Assembly: GCA_009360885.1 (NCBI GenBank)
Contig: SPEL01000003.1
Span: forward strand, 62,001-126,000
Direction: 5' to 3'
DNA length: 64,000 nt
From: Sphingobium sp.
GTDB taxonomy: Bacteria > Pseudomonadota > Alphaproteobacteria > Sphingomonadales > Sphingomonadaceae
Position 1 is the stretch's first letter; every line of letters begins with the position of its first letter. The notes beneath the pieces were generated by a model. That model had not been told where the DNA came from and did no database searches. It was given only the letters and a program-made list of their open reading frames with translations. A program made the translations under genes and the position numbers. This document shows, in pieces, positions 53,757 to 63,737 of this stretch.

Positions 53757-53856
53757 ATCGATTTCCTTCGATCAAATGGGTTTACATAAAGGACGGGCGC
53801 CTTCCCGGTTTCCCGCAAAGCGCCCTGCCCAGAGAATATTACAAAGATGCGAAACC

Positions 53857-54618
53857 TTAGGCTTCGATCGCAACATTTTCCTCAGCCAGCGGCTCATCGA
53901 GCGCGCCGATATCTACGCCAGCAGCTTCCTGCGCACCGCGATTACCCTTGGTAGCGGCGGTCGCAATTGCTTCACAGTAGAGGCGGATAGCACGGCTCGC
54001 GTCGTCATTGGCCGGAACCGGGAAAGCAATACCCGACGGATCAACATTCGAGTCGAGGATAGCGACGACCGGAATACCCAGCGTGTTAGCTTCCTTGATC
54101 GCCAGCTCTTCTTTGTTGGCGTCGATCACAAACATTACGTCAGGAATGCCACCCATATCACGAATGCCACCCAGTGACATTTCGAGCTTATCACGCTCAC
54201 GGGTCATCTGCAGCACTTCCTTCTTAGTGAGGCCGTGCGTGTCGCCGGAAAGACGTTCTTCAAGGGTTTTAAGACGCTTGATCGACTGGGAAATGGTCTT
54301 CCAGTTGGTCAGCATACCGCCCAGCCAGCGGTGATTAACGAAATGCTGACCCGATTTACGAGCCGCATCTGCAACCGGATCCTGCGCCTGACGCTTAGTG
54401 CCTACGAACAGAACCTTACCACCCGCTGCAACCGTCGCGGATACGAAATCCAGCGCGCGAGCAAAAAGCGGAACAGTCTGGCTGAGATCAAGAATGTGAA
54501 CCCCATTGCGATCGCCGAAAATATACGGCTTCATACGCGGGTTCCAACGGTGGGTCTGGTGGCCAAAATGGGCGCCAGCTTCAATTAACTGCTGCATGGT
54601 AACGACAGGTGTCGCCAT
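53857..54618 (-). CDS. rpsB: 30S ribosomal protein S2
   Basis: 253 aa from ATG 54618 (ribosome site TAAGGAG). [73 protein letters not shown]. First gene of the operon. A TTGCAA-17-TAATGC promoter-like pair lies 94 nt upstream on the minus strand. Confidence 0.98.
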   Translation of the reverse strand: MATPVVTMQQLIEAGAHFGHQTHRWNPRMKPYIFGDRNGVHILDLSQTVPLFARALDFVSATVAAGGKVLFVGTKRQAQDPVADAARKSGQHFVNHRWLGGMLTNWKTISQSIKRLKTLEERLSGDTHGLTKKEVLQMTRERDKLEMSLGGIRDMGGIPDVMFVIDANKEELAIKEANTLGIPVVAILDSNVDPSGIAFPVPANDDASRAIRLYCEAIATAATKGNRGAQEAAGVDIGALDEPLAEENVAIEA

Positions 54619-54710
54619 GATATTCTCCTTAGTCCGGTTAACCCTCTGAGATTCAGTGACCAGGAAACCTGGCACCGGTATGTACGAATCCCATGTGGAA
54701 TAGGGCGCGC

Positions 54711-54739
54711 ATTAAACGTAGGCCGACAATATTGCAACC
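54711..54739 (-). promoter_or_regulatory. Putative rpsB-tsf promoter
   Basis: On the minus strand TTGCAA (plus positions about 54731-54736), 17-nt spacer and TAATGC (about 54708-54713) sit about 90 nt upstream of the rpsB start, leaving room for a leader where S2 autoregulation would act. Weak match to consensus. Confidence 0.35.
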
Positions 54740-54751
54740 CCTGAAGAGCGG

Positions 54752-54780
54752 TTGACATTACCTAGAAATTAGAACATAAA
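54752..54780 (+). promoter_or_regulatory. Putative promoter of the small membrane protein gene
   Basis: Exact TTGACA at 54752-54757, a 17-nt spacer, and CATAAA at 54775-54780. It points right, away from rpsB. Confidence 0.5.
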
Positions 54781-54867
54781 GTGAACAAATAGAGTATTTA
54801 TTGAGATTTTTGGTTAGAACACGTGGCCTGTTGGCCTCTGATTGCATGCGAGACACGAAGGGGTTTG

Positions 54868-55110
54868 ATGATGTTTGTATTCATAGCCGGTTGCCTTTTC
54901 TCCTCCGCTTTCATCCTCGCGGGGTGGACTATCACGCATATGATTTCCACTTATCACAGAAAGGCTTTTGCAGCCTTGCAGATGCACCATCGCCCCGCCC
55001 GGCATAATGGGCAGGTGATCCTACTCTATAGTCCGGCCCGCGCGAGTCGCCTGCCTTACACTTATCGCGCATCGACAAATAAAAACGTCAGGCTCCATCA
55101 AGCGGCCTGA
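54868..55110 (+). CDS. Small predicted membrane protein
   Basis: 80 aa. MMFVFIAGCLFSSAFILAGW is a hydrophobic N-terminal segment; the rest is basic. The GAAGGGG ribosome site lies 6 nt upstream of the double ATG, and a good promoter-like pair is present at 54752-54780. No family recognised. It is convergent with pssA, whose stop is 13 nt away. Confidence 0.55.
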   Translation: MMFVFIAGCLFSSAFILAGWTITHMISTYHRKAFAALQMHHRPARHNGQVILLYSPARASRLPYTYRASTNKNVRLHQAA

Positions 55111-55123
55111 CGTCATATCCCTG

Positions 55124-55888
55124 TCAACCAGCCATAGCCTTACGGGCTTTGCGGTAGCTCATCATACCGAATGGAATCATAGCCAAATAGGCCAGCGACA
55201 ACACAAGCAATGTAAGCCAGGGCGCAGTCAGCAAGGACGCAACAAGCAAGGCAGCTACAGCAATAGCCTCTAGCCTCACACTTCTACGCAAACGTAGCGC
55301 TTTCCAGCTAAGGGTCGGAATGTTGGAAATCATGAGAACCGCGACAAATGCCGTCCAGGGAGCAACCACATACCACTCTCTGAACAAAGCCTCTTCCGTC
55401 ACAAACCATGCATAAAGCGGCATAAATGCCAGCCCCGCCCCGGTAGGCGCGGGAACGCCAGTTAGATAGCCCGCTCGTTTCATCGGCTGATCATCCACGT
55501 CGATCATCGCATTGAACCGAGCAAGACGCAGGACGCACATCAATGCATGAGCCAGCGCGATAACCCATCCTATTTTAGGTAGATTCTCAAGAGACCAGAG
55601 GTAGATAATCAGCGCCGGTGTAACCCCGAAAGCAATAGAATCGGACAGAGAATCCAACTCAGCGCCGAAACGGCTCTCCCCTCTAAGCAAGCGTGCGATG
55701 CGGCCATCCAGCCCATCGAGAATACCAGCCAATATCACGCAGAGAACAGCCAGCTCCCATTTCTCAGCCATGGCGTAGCGAACACCTGTAAGGCCAGAAC
55801 AAAGCGCCATTGCCGTCACAGCATTCGGGGCGACCTGCCGCAATGATATATCACGCTGGCGCGGGCGTGAACGCCCCCCTCGGCTCAC
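55124..55888 (-). CDS. pssA: CDP-diacylglycerol-serine O-phosphatidyltransferase
   Basis: 254 aa with about eight hydrophobic helices. The CDP-alcohol phosphotransferase motif D-G-x2-A-R-x8-G-x3-D-x3-D is seen in [20 protein letters not shown] followed by DSLSD. This is the integral-membrane (type II) PssA. Makes phosphatidylserine from CDP-DAG (from CdsA) and serine. Overlaps psd by 4 nt; psd-pssA is the usual pair. Confidence 0.95.
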   Translation of the reverse strand: MSRGGRSRPRQRDISLRQVAPNAVTAMALCSGLTGVRYAMAEKWELAVLCVILAGILDGLDGRIARLLRGESRFGAELDSLSDSIAFGVTPALIIYLWSLENLPKIGWVIALAHALMCVLRLARFNAMIDVDDQPMKRAGYLTGVPAPTGAGLAFMPLYAWFVTEEALFREWYVVAPWTAFVAVLMISNIPTLSWKALRLRRSVRLEAIAVAALLVASLLTAPWLTLLVLSLAYLAMIPFGMMSYRKARKAMAG

Positions 55889-56658
55889 TGGAACACCCCG
55901 CTACCCGCCTGCATTTCACCAAGCCGCGCGATAACCGTTTCCCCTGCGATTGTACGCTGTCCCAATGCCACGCGCGGCAACGTTCCGGCGGGCAGATACA
56001 CATCAACCCGGCTGCCAAAACGGATAAGGCCAATGCGCTGACCCGCAGCAACTATATCACCCGGCTTAACGAAAGGCACGATACGCCGAGCCACCAATCC
56101 CGCAATCTGGGTAAAGCCGATACGCAGACCATCCCCACGCTCTACAACAATATGTTGCCGTTCATTATCTTCACTGGCCTTGTCCAGATCGGCATTAATG
56201 AACTTACCGGAGATATAAACGACCTGTTTCACCGTACCACTAATCGGTGTGCGGTTGATATGGACGTCAAACACGCTCATGAAAATGGACACCCGCCACA
56301 TCGGGTCATTGCCCAATCCGTTCGGGCCTGCAATTTCACGCGGAGGCGGCACCTGTTGAATAAGGGTAATCAAGCCATCTGCGGGCGCGATAAGATAATC
56401 GGGGTCTGTTGACGTAACCCGAACCGGGTCGCGAAAAAAAGCAAATACCCATATAGAAATACCCGCCATCAACCATCCCGGCACGGTCCATCCCAGAATG
56501 AAGAACAGCAGCGTAATAGCCACCGCGATGGCGCCAAATTTACGCCCTTCAGGATGGATCGCAGGGAAGCGCCATTTAACACCATTTTGTGGCGGAGGAG
56601 GCGAAGATAGGGGCGCGCCGCCGGGCGCGGGAGAGTGTACATCAGTTTCCATAACCAT
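55885..56658 (-). CDS. psd: Phosphatidylserine decarboxylase
   Basis: 257 aa. Two N-terminal membrane helices; [37 protein letters not shown] and the C-terminal [11 protein letters not shown], where self-cleavage between Gly and Ser produces the pyruvoyl group. Type II short form, typical of alphaproteobacteria. Makes phosphatidylethanolamine. Confidence 0.95.
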   Translation of the reverse strand: MVMETDVHSPAPGGAPLSSPPPPQNGVKWRFPAIHPEGRKFGAIAVAITLLFFILGWTVPGWLMAGISIWVFAFFRDPVRVTSTDPDYLIAPADGLITLIQQVPPPREIAGPNGLGNDPMWRVSIFMSVFDVHINRTPISGTVKQVVYISGKFINADLDKASEDNERQHIVVERGDGLRIGFTQIAGLVARRIVPFVKPGDIVAAGQRIGLIRFGSRVDVYLPAGTLPRVALGQRTIAGETVIARLGEMQAGSGVFQ

Positions 56659-56843
56659 TCTCTACGGCCTGTCCGCTTTCTTGACAACGGCATGTCATAA
56701 ATTAGCATCCTTCTTCTTCCATTCTTCCCCCTTTCGCGCTCCACAAATGCAGGAAAATTACGCGCGAGAGTTGAACATTGCGCGCGCTTTCCCTAGAGCG
56801 CAAAGCACCGCATCCCCAGAGACAGGAAAGCGAAACGCAGCTT

Positions 56844-58064
56844 ATGACGAAAATTAAAGTCAAAACCCCGGTGGTTGAGATCGACGGCGACGAAATGACC
56901 CGGATCATCTGGGAATGGATTCGTGAACGCCTCATCAAGCCTTATCTTGATATTGATCTGCATTATTATGACCTTAGCGTCACTGAGCGCGATCGCACTG
57001 ATGACCAGATCACGATTGATTCCGCCAATGCCATCAAAAAATATGGCGTAGGTGTGAAATGCGCGACCATCACTCCGGACGAAGCCCGCGTCGAAGAATT
57101 TGACCTCAAGAGCATGTGGCGTTCGCCAAACGGCACCATTCGCAACATTCTTGGTGGCGTGGTTTTCCGTGAACCAATCGTTATCCGCAATGTTCCGCGC
57201 CTCATCCCCGGCTGGACAGACCCTATCGTCGTTGGTCGCCATGCTTTTGGCGATCAGTACAAAGCCACCGATTTCCGCGTTCCCGGCCCCGGTAAGCTGC
57301 GCCTCGTTTTCGAAGGCGAAGACGGCGAAGTCATCGATAAAGAAGTGTTCCAATTCCCCAGCTCTGGCGTTGCCATGGGTATGTACAATCTGGACGACTC
57401 GATCCGTGATTTTGCCCGCGCATCGATGAACTACGGCCTTGGTCGCGGCTGGCCCGTATTCCTTTCGACCAAGAACACCATTTTGAAGGCCTATGATGGT
57501 CGCTTCAAAGATTTGTTCGCAGAAGTGTTCGAGCAGGAATTCGCCGATCAGTTCAAGGCTGCTGGCATTGTTTACGAACATCGCCTGATCGACGATATGG
57601 TGGCATCCGCCCTCAAGTGGAGCGGTAAATTCGTCTGGGCTTGCAAAAACTATGACGGCGACGTTCAGTCGGATCAGGTTGCGCAGGGCTTTGGTTCGCT
57701 CGGCCTGATGACATCTGTGTTGATGACCCCCGATGGCAAAACCATCGAGGCAGAAGCTGCACATGGCACCGTTACCCGCCACTATCGCCAGCATCAGCAG
57801 GGCAAGGCGACCTCTACCAACCCGATCGCGTCTATCTTCGCATGGACGGGTGGCCTCAAATATCGTGGTAAATTCGATGAAACGCCGGAAGTCGTGCGCT
57901 TTGCCGAAACACTTGAAAAGGTCTGCATCAAGACCGTTGAAAATGGCGCAATGACCAAGGATCTTGCCCTCCTCATCGGGCCGGAACAGTCCTGGATGAC
58001 CACGGAACAGTTCTTCGAAGCGATCCGGGTTAACCTTGAAACAGAAATGGGCAACTGGAAATAA
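56844..58064 (+). CDS. icd: Isocitrate dehydrogenase (NADP+)
   Basis: 406 aa from the ATG at 56844. [94 protein letters not shown] and [17 protein letters not shown] define the eukaryotic-like homodimeric NADP-IDH (type II). Converts isocitrate to 2-oxoglutarate and gives NADPH. Divergent from psd; followed by a terminator. Confidence 0.97.
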   Translation: MTKIKVKTPVVEIDGDEMTRIIWEWIRERLIKPYLDIDLHYYDLSVTERDRTDDQITIDSANAIKKYGVGVKCATITPDEARVEEFDLKSMWRSPNGTIRNILGGVVFREPIVIRNVPRLIPGWTDPIVVGRHAFGDQYKATDFRVPGPGKLRLVFEGEDGEVIDKEVFQFPSSGVAMGMYNLDDSIRDFARASMNYGLGRGWPVFLSTKNTILKAYDGRFKDLFAEVFEQEFADQFKAAGIVYEHRLIDDMVASALKWSGKFVWACKNYDGDVQSDQVAQGFGSLGLMTSVLMTPDGKTIEAEAAHGTVTRHYRQHQQGKATSTNPIASIFAWTGGLKYRGKFDETPEVVRFAETLEKVCIKTVENGAMTKDLALLIGPEQSWMTTEQFFEAIRVNLETEMGNWK

Positions 58065-58086
58065 TATTCCCTTATTGCCGAAAAGA

Positions 58087-58117
58087 AAACGCCCGCGCAG
58101 AAATGTGCGGGCGCTTT
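58087..58117. terminator. Bidirectional terminator between icd and folB
   Basis: Stem CGCCCGCGCA / TGTGCGGGCG with flanking AAAA and a short T-run (GCTTTGCT), located in the convergent gap 23 nt after icd. Confidence 0.8.
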
Positions 58118-58170
58118 GCTATGCGCCTTATAATACCATCATTGGCACCGGGACGTTAGAACCCAAAGGC

Positions 58171-58566
58171 TTATTTGCGCCAACGGCCCATGGTAATACC
58201 GATGGATTCGCCTTTCTCGGAAAGGGCGAGCTTAATGATCTTCACCTTCACATGGCGCACCCGCTTATCCTGAAGGAATACCGTGTCAATGATATGATCG
58301 GCCACTGCCTCGATCAGAGTAAAATGCACATTTTTAGGCAGGGCATCCGTCGCCGCATGTTTAAGGTCCATATAATTTTTGGACCGATCAAGGGGTGTAT
58401 CCAATTCATAATGCTCGGCAATTTCCAGCAACGCATGGACCGAAATACGCAATGGCTGCGGCAGATGCGTTTCTTCGGAATAAATGCCCGTCAATATATC
58501 TACATCAAGATCATCGACCTCCAGCACCAAAAAATCCTGCTGTTCCCGCATCATATTCTGTCTCAT
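58171..58566 (-). CDS. folB: Dihydroneopterin aldolase
   Basis: 131 aa from the ATG at 58566 (a longer frame with a TTG start at 58671 is open). LEVDDLDVDILTGIYSEETH and QPLRISVHALLEI match FolB; C-terminal VKVKIIKLALSEKGESIGI is the last strand with the active-site Lys region. It cleaves dihydroneopterin in folate synthesis. Several conserved residues are shifted, so activity is not certain. Confidence 0.85.
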   Translation of the reverse strand: MRQNMMREQQDFLVLEVDDLDVDILTGIYSEETHLPQPLRISVHALLEIAEHYELDTPLDRSKNYMDLKHAATDALPKNVHFTLIEAVADHIIDTVFLQDKRVRHVKVKIIKLALSEKGESIGITMGRWRK

Positions 58567-58625
58567 CGCCTGATAATCGACACAAGCCTGCCGATTTCCC
58601 TTTTCATTAAAAGCCAAAGCGCTAA

Positions 58626-59213
58626 ATGCGCTGCGTCGGGCGCTATTGCCCGGTAAAGGATGAAATCGCAAGCGTGCCTAGTCTTCACCCCCTCAGTAGC
58701 CAGAAACATGATGCCATTGAAGAACTGCTCGACGCAGCCTTTGGGCAGGATCGCCATAGCAGGACGGCTTATATCATCCGGCGAGGAACAAATTGGATAG
58801 CTTCATTCAGCTACGCGGCCATTGATGATGATGGAGCATTTGTTGGCTTGCTCCAGAGCTGGCCAGTCATGCTGAGAAACGAAGAAACCGGCATTCAAAC
58901 TCCGCTCATCATGGTAGGGCCAGTCGCTGTGTCCCCCCATCATCAGGGCGGAGGCATTGGTCGTATGCTGATGGACCGCCTGGTGGAAGACGCTGATCTG
59001 AGCGCCGACGCACCATTAATGATGATTGGCGACCCGGAATATTATGGCAGATTCTGGAATTTCACCGCACAGGCGACATCCCAATGGTCAGCCCCCGGCC
59101 CAGTTGAAGCGCACCGTCTGCTATCCCGTGATATAGCCTGCAAACCACCACTGGACCTGCATTTATCCGGAATGCTCAGCCCACGTCAAATAATCGCGGC
59201 TGATATAAGATAG
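58626..59213 (+). CDS. GNAT-family N-acetyltransferase
   Basis: 195 aa from the ATG at 58626; GTG 58674 is an alternative giving 179 aa (neither has a good ribosome site). Acetyl-CoA motif VAVSPHHQGGGIGRMLMDRL (R/Q-x-x-G-x-G/A variant QGGGIG), and YYGRFWNF in the C-terminal strand. The pattern fits the YhbS-like GNAT group. Substrate unknown. Divergent from folB. Confidence 0.88.
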   Translation: MRCVGRYCPVKDEIASVPSLHPLSSQKHDAIEELLDAAFGQDRHSRTAYIIRRGTNWIASFSYAAIDDDGAFVGLLQSWPVMLRNEETGIQTPLIMVGPVAVSPHHQGGGIGRMLMDRLVEDADLSADAPLMMIGDPEYYGRFWNFTAQATSQWSAPGPVEAHRLLSRDIACKPPLDLHLSGMLSPRQIIAADIR

Positions 59214-59267
59214 TGCAATCGATTGAAAATACGCCAAATTACAGGGGGACAGATGTCGAGCGTATTT

Positions 59268-59347
59268 CCAATTCATAAGCTGCACTAGAATCAGGATATT
59301 GCCAGTGCCCTTATGAATCTGAAGTCCATTTAGCACCCCAATTCATA
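59268..59347. repeat. Direct repeat CCAATTCATA with internal inverted repeat
   Basis: CCAATTCATA occurs at 59268-59277 and 59338-59347, exactly 70 nt apart, with further loose similarity downstream (GAATCAGGA and GATTCAGGT). Inside, ATTCATAAG (59271-59279) pairs with CTTATGAAT (59310-59318). Confidence 0.6.
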
Positions 59348-59393
59348 GAGCGAACTTTAGATTCAGGTCACTAAATCTGGAATCATCATAAGA

Positions 59394-59430
59394 AAAAAGG
59401 ACAGTAGCCCCTCAGCCTCTGCCCTTTTAA
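59394..59430. terminator. Terminator-like hairpin downstream of GNAT and secA
   Basis: AAAAGGACAG pairs with CTGCCCTTTT (one mismatch) around a 12- to 14-nt loop, with A-run and T-run on opposite sides, so it may act in both directions. Confidence 0.55.
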
Positions 59431-59442
59431 TAGTGAATTGGC

Positions 59443-59593
59443 GCGCACCTTTAATAAGAGAATCTTTATTCACCTTGCCAACTATTGCACGAAAGCAGCC
59501 CTTGTTTAGCGTACCCTCAGGTGAGCGCAGCCTTTGTCGGGCGCACTCTCAAGCGAGTGCGGTCTTTATTAAGCGCACTCTCAAGCGAGTGCG
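59443..59593. repeat. Decaying tandem array of about 32-bp units against the secA stop
   Basis: Units start at 59443 (34 bp to next), 59477, 59509, 59541 and 59573. The last two share the identical 21-nt block GCGCACTCTCAAGCGAGTGC plus G, which forms a hairpin (CGCACTC / GAGTGCG). The unit at 59509 is partly changed (GCGTACCCTCAGGTGAGCGC), and those before it match weakly. The last copy overlaps the final codons and stop of secA. Confidence 0.75.
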
Positions 59594-62301
59594 CCGTGAC
59601 AATGCTTATAACGCTTGCCTGATCCGCAAGGACATGGCGCATTGCGGCTGATGTCCATGGCCGCATAAGGATTACCTTCCCGGCCAGTATCACCCACAGC
59701 CGATAAGTTCGGCAGGCGGGTCGTAACAAAGCCATGCTCATCCACACCAGAAGACGGCTCCTCACCAGTATAATTGGTGATGAAGTCCGGCAAGGTCGGC
59801 AGTTCAGCCAGTTCCTGCGGCATTTCCATCTGGAACTGAACATGAGAAATCGTGCGTGTTACATCCTCACGAATATTGCCAAGCATACGCTCAAACAGGG
59901 CAAAAGCTTCTGCCTTATACTCGTTAAGCGGGGTTTTCTGCGCATAAGCACGCAAATGAACCACCTGACGCAGCGCATCCAGCGTTGCCAGATGCTCTTT
60001 CCAATGATGGTCGAGATTCTGGAGAAGGATGCTCTTTTCTATCCCATTCCAGCTACCCGGCTCTAACTGGGCAATTTTCTCTGTCAGTGCAGCATCTGCG
60101 AGCGCATTCAGACGCTCTTCAACAATTTCCGGATCAACCGTATCTTCCTGTAACCAGCCATCAATATCCGGTTCCAGATTAAGGGTAGCACTTACCCGTT
60201 CCTTCAGGGTCGCAACGTCCCATTGCTCAGAATAAGTCCCTTCCGGACAAGTTGCCGCCACTATATCATTGATCGTTTCATAACGCATATCGGCAACGAC
60301 ATCATTAATGCTATCAGCATCCATAATATCGGCGCGCTGCTCATAAATGACCTTACGCTGGTCATTCATGACGTCGTCATATTGAACAACCTGTTTACGG
60401 ATTTCATAATTCCGCGCCTCGACCTTTTTCTGCGCGGTTTCAATAGCTTTACTCAGCCATTTGGAACCGATCGCTTCGCCATCAGCCATATTGGCATTCA
60501 TCATGCGGGCAAAGAGCGTATCCGGCCCGAAAATGCGGAGCAAATCATCCTCAAGGCAGAGGTAAAAACGTGAAAGGCCGGGATCACCCTGACGGCCCGA
60601 ACGGCCACGCAGCTGATTATCAATGCGGCGGCTTTCATGCCGTTCAGTGGCAAGGACAAACAGCCCGCCTGCGGCGCGCACCTGTTCCTTTTCCGCCTCA
60701 ATCTCAGCGCGAATCCGCGCCAGCCCAGCCTCACGTTCCGGCCCTTCAGGTATATCCTTCAGCTCATCAGCAGCCCGTAATTCAAGATTACCGCCGAGCT
60801 GAATATCTGTCCCGCGTCCGGCCATATTGGTGGCGATCGTCACCGCACCCAGACGCCCGGCCTGTGCGATGATATGAGCTTCCTGTTCGTGGAAACGAGC
60901 GTTGAGAACGCTGTGCTTGACGCCTTCCTGATTCAGATATTCTGACAGCATTTCTGATTTTTCGATGCTGACAGTACCAACCAGAACCGGCTGGCCTTTT
61001 TCCGAATGTTCCTTGACCGCCTTAGCGATGGCCTGAAACTTATCAGCCGTATTTTTGTAGAATTCATCCTCATTATCAATCCGCTGAACCGGCAGATTGG
61101 TAGGGATAGTGACCACGTTCATCTTATAGATTTCGTGGAATTCTGTTGCTTCGGTAGCAGCCGTTCCCGTCATGCCTGACAGTTTCGGGTACATACGGAA
61201 ATAATTCTGGAAGGTAATGGACGCCAGCGTTTGGTTCTCTGGCTCGATATTGACGCCTTCCTTGGCTTCAACCGCCTGATGCAGTCCATCAGACCAGCGG
61301 CGACCATCCATCATGCGACCGGTAAACTCATCAATAATGACAACTTTGCCGTCTTTGACGATATAATCAATATCACGGCGGAACATCATATTGGCGCGTA
61401 GGGCCTGATTTACATGATGAACAACCTGCGTATTTTCGAAATCATACAGGTTATTACCTACCAGCAACCCTGCATCTTCCAGCAAGCGCTCCATCTTTTC
61501 GGTTCCCTCTTCGGTGAGGGTGATGTTGCGCTGCTTCTCGTCCTTTTCATAATCCTCGGCAACAAGGTGCCGCACCAGCTTATCAACAGCAATATAGAGT
61601 TCCGATTTATCATCGGTAGGCCCTGAAATAATCAACGGCGTGCGCGCCTCGTCAATCAGGATCGAGTCAACCTCATCCACGATGGCATAGCTGAAAGGCC
61701 GCTGGACCATCATTTCCCGGTCATATTTCATATTATCGCGCAGATAATCGAAACCCAGTTCATTATTGGTCGCATAGGTGATGTCGGCATTATAGGCTTC
61801 GCGCCGTTCCTGCTCGTTAAGGCCGGGAACAATCACCCCGGTAGTCAGGCCCAGAAAGCGATAGATACGGCCCATCTGCTCACAGTCACGCTGGGCGAGA
61901 TAATCATTGACGGTAACGACATGCACGCCCTCACCCGTCAAAGCATTTAGATAGGTCGCCAGCGTCGCAACCAGCGTTTTACCTTCACCCGTGCGCATTT
62001 CGGCAATTTCACCGCGATGAAGGACGATACCGCCCACCATCTGCACATCGAAATGGCGCATCCCCATGGTGCGCTTGCCAGCCTCGCGCACGGTGGCGAA
62101 GGCTTCTGGCAGCAGATCATCGAGTGTTTCACCCGCGCTCAGCCGTTCGCGGAATTTGCGCGTCTGATCGACCAGATCCTCATCGCTCAGCGCAGAAATC
62201 TGCGGCTCAAAGCTGTTAATCTGCCCCACAATTTTGTTGAGCGATTTGACATAACGTTCATTAGAAGAGCCGAAGAGAGATTTGGCCAGAGCGCCGAACA
62301 T
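59581..62301 (-). CDS. secA: Preprotein translocase ATPase SecA
   Basis: 906 aa from the ATG at 62301 ([17 protein letters not shown]; ribosome site AGGATAT); an ATG at 62397 would add a non-typical leader. [20 protein letters not shown]alker [21 protein letters not shown]alker [34 protein letters not shown] and the C-terminal zinc site [13 protein letters not shown]. Drives protein export through SecYEG. Its stop lies inside the 32-bp repeat array, so the last residues (HGALA) are encoded in a repeat unit. Confidence 0.97.
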   Translation of the reverse strand: MFGALAKSLFGSSNERYVKSLNKIVGQINSFEPQISALSDEDLVDQTRKFRERLSAGETLDDLLPEAFATVREAGKRTMGMRHFDVQMVGGIVLHRGEIAEMRTGEGKTLVATLATYLNALTGEGVHVVTVNDYLAQRDCEQMGRIYRFLGLTTGVIVPGLNEQERREAYNADITYATNNELGFDYLRDNMKYDREMMVQRPFSYAIVDEVDSILIDEARTPLIISGPTDDKSELYIAVDKLVRHLVAEDYEKDEKQRNITLTEEGTEKMERLLEDAGLLVGNNLYDFENTQVVHHVNQALRANMMFRRDIDYIVKDGKVVIIDEFTGRMMDGRRWSDGLHQAVEAKEGVNIEPENQTLASITFQNYFRMYPKLSGMTGTAATEATEFHEIYKMNVVTIPTNLPVQRIDNEDEFYKNTADKFQAIAKAVKEHSEKGQPVLVGTVSIEKSEMLSEYLNQEGVKHSVLNARFHEQEAHIIAQAGRLGAVTIATNMAGRGTDIQLGGNLELRAADELKDIPEGPEREAGLARIRAEIEAEKEQVRAAGGLFVLATERHESRRIDNQLRGRSGRQGDPGLSRFYLCLEDDLLRIFGPDTLFARMMNANMADGEAIGSKWLSKAIETAQKKVEARNYEIRKQVVQYDDVMNDQRKVIYEQRADIMDADSINDVVADMRYETINDIVAATCPEGTYSEQWDVATLKERVSATLNLEPDIDGWLQEDTVDPEIVEERLNALADAALTEKIAQLEPGSWNGIEKSILLQNLDHHWKEHLATLDALRQVVHLRAYAQKTPLNEYKAEAFALFERMLGNIREDVTRTISHVQFQMEMPQELAELPTLPDFITNYTGEEPSSGVDEHGFVTTRLPNLSAVGDTGREGNPYAAMDISRNAPCPCGSGKRYKHCHGALA

Positions 62302-62507
62302 GCATATATCCTGACTATTTTTCGTGCAGAGCGAGGAATATCCTTGGCTATCCCGCCTGCAAAACCTATCCGCCGCGATGTAGGGTTCACCACCCACGAA
62401 GTCAATTGAAAGGCAGACATTCGATTGCAGCTTTGTTGCTATTCCGCCCCTTTTTCAGCGATAGAAGCAATTGACGCCCAGCCTGAAAAGAGTATGCGCG
62501 AAACATT

Positions 62508-63731
62508 ATGGAAAAATCACCCCTCGCCCCCGCCGCTTTCCCTGTTCTGCCCGCAATTGATGGTGTCAGCCTGCATGTCGCCCGCGCACGATATAAGGAA
62601 TGGGATCGCTGCGACCTTACCTATGTGTGCCTCACTGAAGGCACTAGCGTTGCGGGGGTTTTCACGCGCAATATATGCTGCTCTACCGAGGTGGAAATAG
62701 GCCGCGAGAATGTGAAACTCGGCAAAGCACGGGCGCTGGTCGTCAACGCAGGCAATAGCAACGCTTTTACCGGCTATCGTGGTCGTGAGGCTGTGGAACT
62801 GATACAAAATCAGGTCGCAGCACATTTAGGCTGCGCCACGACAGACATTTTTGTTAGCTCCACCGGCGTGATCGGCGTGCCGCTTCCGCTCGACAAAGCC
62901 AGAGACGGCGTAAATGCAATCCTGTCCTCCGCCCCTTGTGGCTGGGAGGATGCAGCCCTCACCATTGGTACCACCGACACCTTCCCCAAAGGCGCAACAA
63001 CCAGCGCCATGATCGGCGATAAGAAGGTTCTGTTGTCAGGTATCATCAAAGGCTCTGGCATGATCGCGCCGGATATGGCGACGATGCTCGGTTATATTTT
63101 CACCGATGCCGCGATTGAGCCTGCGCTGCTACAGGACATGCTGAGCGCAGCGAGCGCCAAAAGCTATAACTGCATCACCGTTGATGGAGATACATCGACC
63201 AGCGATACGGTGCTGGCCTTCGCCACCGGTAAGGCAGGGAATGCACCGCTCAGTACTATGGATTCACCCGGTGCGGATGCGTTTCAGGCCGCCCTCACCG
63301 ATATCTGCACACAGCTTGCACATCTCGTTGTGCGAGATGGCGAAGGCGCGCAGAAATTCATTGAGGTTGAGGTAACCGGCGCGGTCAGCGATGAAAGCGC
63401 CCGCCGCATTGGCCTCTCCATCGCTAACTCACCACTGGTGAAAACCGCTATCGCGGGTGAAGACGCCAATTGGGGCCGCGTCGTCATGGCCGTTGGTAAA
63501 GCCGGGGAACCGGCTGATCGGGACAAGCTCGCCATTCGCTTTGCCGATAAGTGGGTGGCTCAGGCAGGGCTGGCGGCGGACAGCTATGATGAAGCGCCCG
63601 TTGCAGAGCATCTGAAAGGCACCGACATCAGCATCGGCGTTGATATTGGGCTGGGCAATGGCCGCGCGACCGTGTGGACCTGCGACCTCACTCATGGCTA
63701 TATCTCCATCAACGCTGATTACCGCAGCTAA
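62508..63731 (+). CDS. argJ: Bifunctional glutamate N-acetyltransferase / amino-acid acetyltransferase
   Basis: 407 aa. LVVNAGNSNAFTGYRGREAV, VSSTGVIGVPLP, and the autocleavage site KGSGMIAPDMATMLGYIFTDA with the Thr nucleophile after Ala. C-terminal VDIGLGNGRATVWTCDLTH. Acetyl-cycling enzyme of arginine synthesis. Divergent from secA and followed by a LysE-like gene only 6 nt later. Confidence 0.96.
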   Translation: MEKSPLAPAAFPVLPAIDGVSLHVARARYKEWDRCDLTYVCLTEGTSVAGVFTRNICCSTEVEIGRENVKLGKARALVVNAGNSNAFTGYRGREAVELIQNQVAAHLGCATTDIFVSSTGVIGVPLPLDKARDGVNAILSSAPCGWEDAALTIGTTDTFPKGATTSAMIGDKKVLLSGIIKGSGMIAPDMATMLGYIFTDAAIEPALLQDMLSAASAKSYNCITVDGDTSTSDTVLAFATGKAGNAPLSTMDSPGADAFQAALTDICTQLAHLVVRDGEGAQKFIEVEVTGAVSDESARRIGLSIANSPLVKTAIAGEDANWGRVVMAVGKAGEPADRDKLAIRFADKWVAQAGLAADSYDEAPVAEHLKGTDISIGVDIGLGNGRATVWTCDLTHGYISINADYRS

Positions 63732-63737
63732 CGAGCC

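Larger units (their letters stand above)
59214..59580. other. Repeat-rich gene-free stretch between the GNAT gene and secA
   Basis: About 370 nt with no reading frame. It holds a pair of CCAATTCATA repeats, an inverted repeat ATTCATAAG / CTTATGAAT, a terminator-like hairpin, and a decaying series of 32-bp units that ends in the secA stop. See the repeat entries. Confidence 0.65.

Noticed and set aside
53795..53825. GGGCGC/GCGCCC pairing between rpsB and tsf
   Set aside because: The stem is only 6 bp with a 19-nt loop and no U-tract; too weak to list as an attenuator.
54823..55110. Longer start for the small membrane protein
   Set aside because: The upstream ATG has no ribosome site, while the double ATG at 54868 has GAAGGGG at the right distance.
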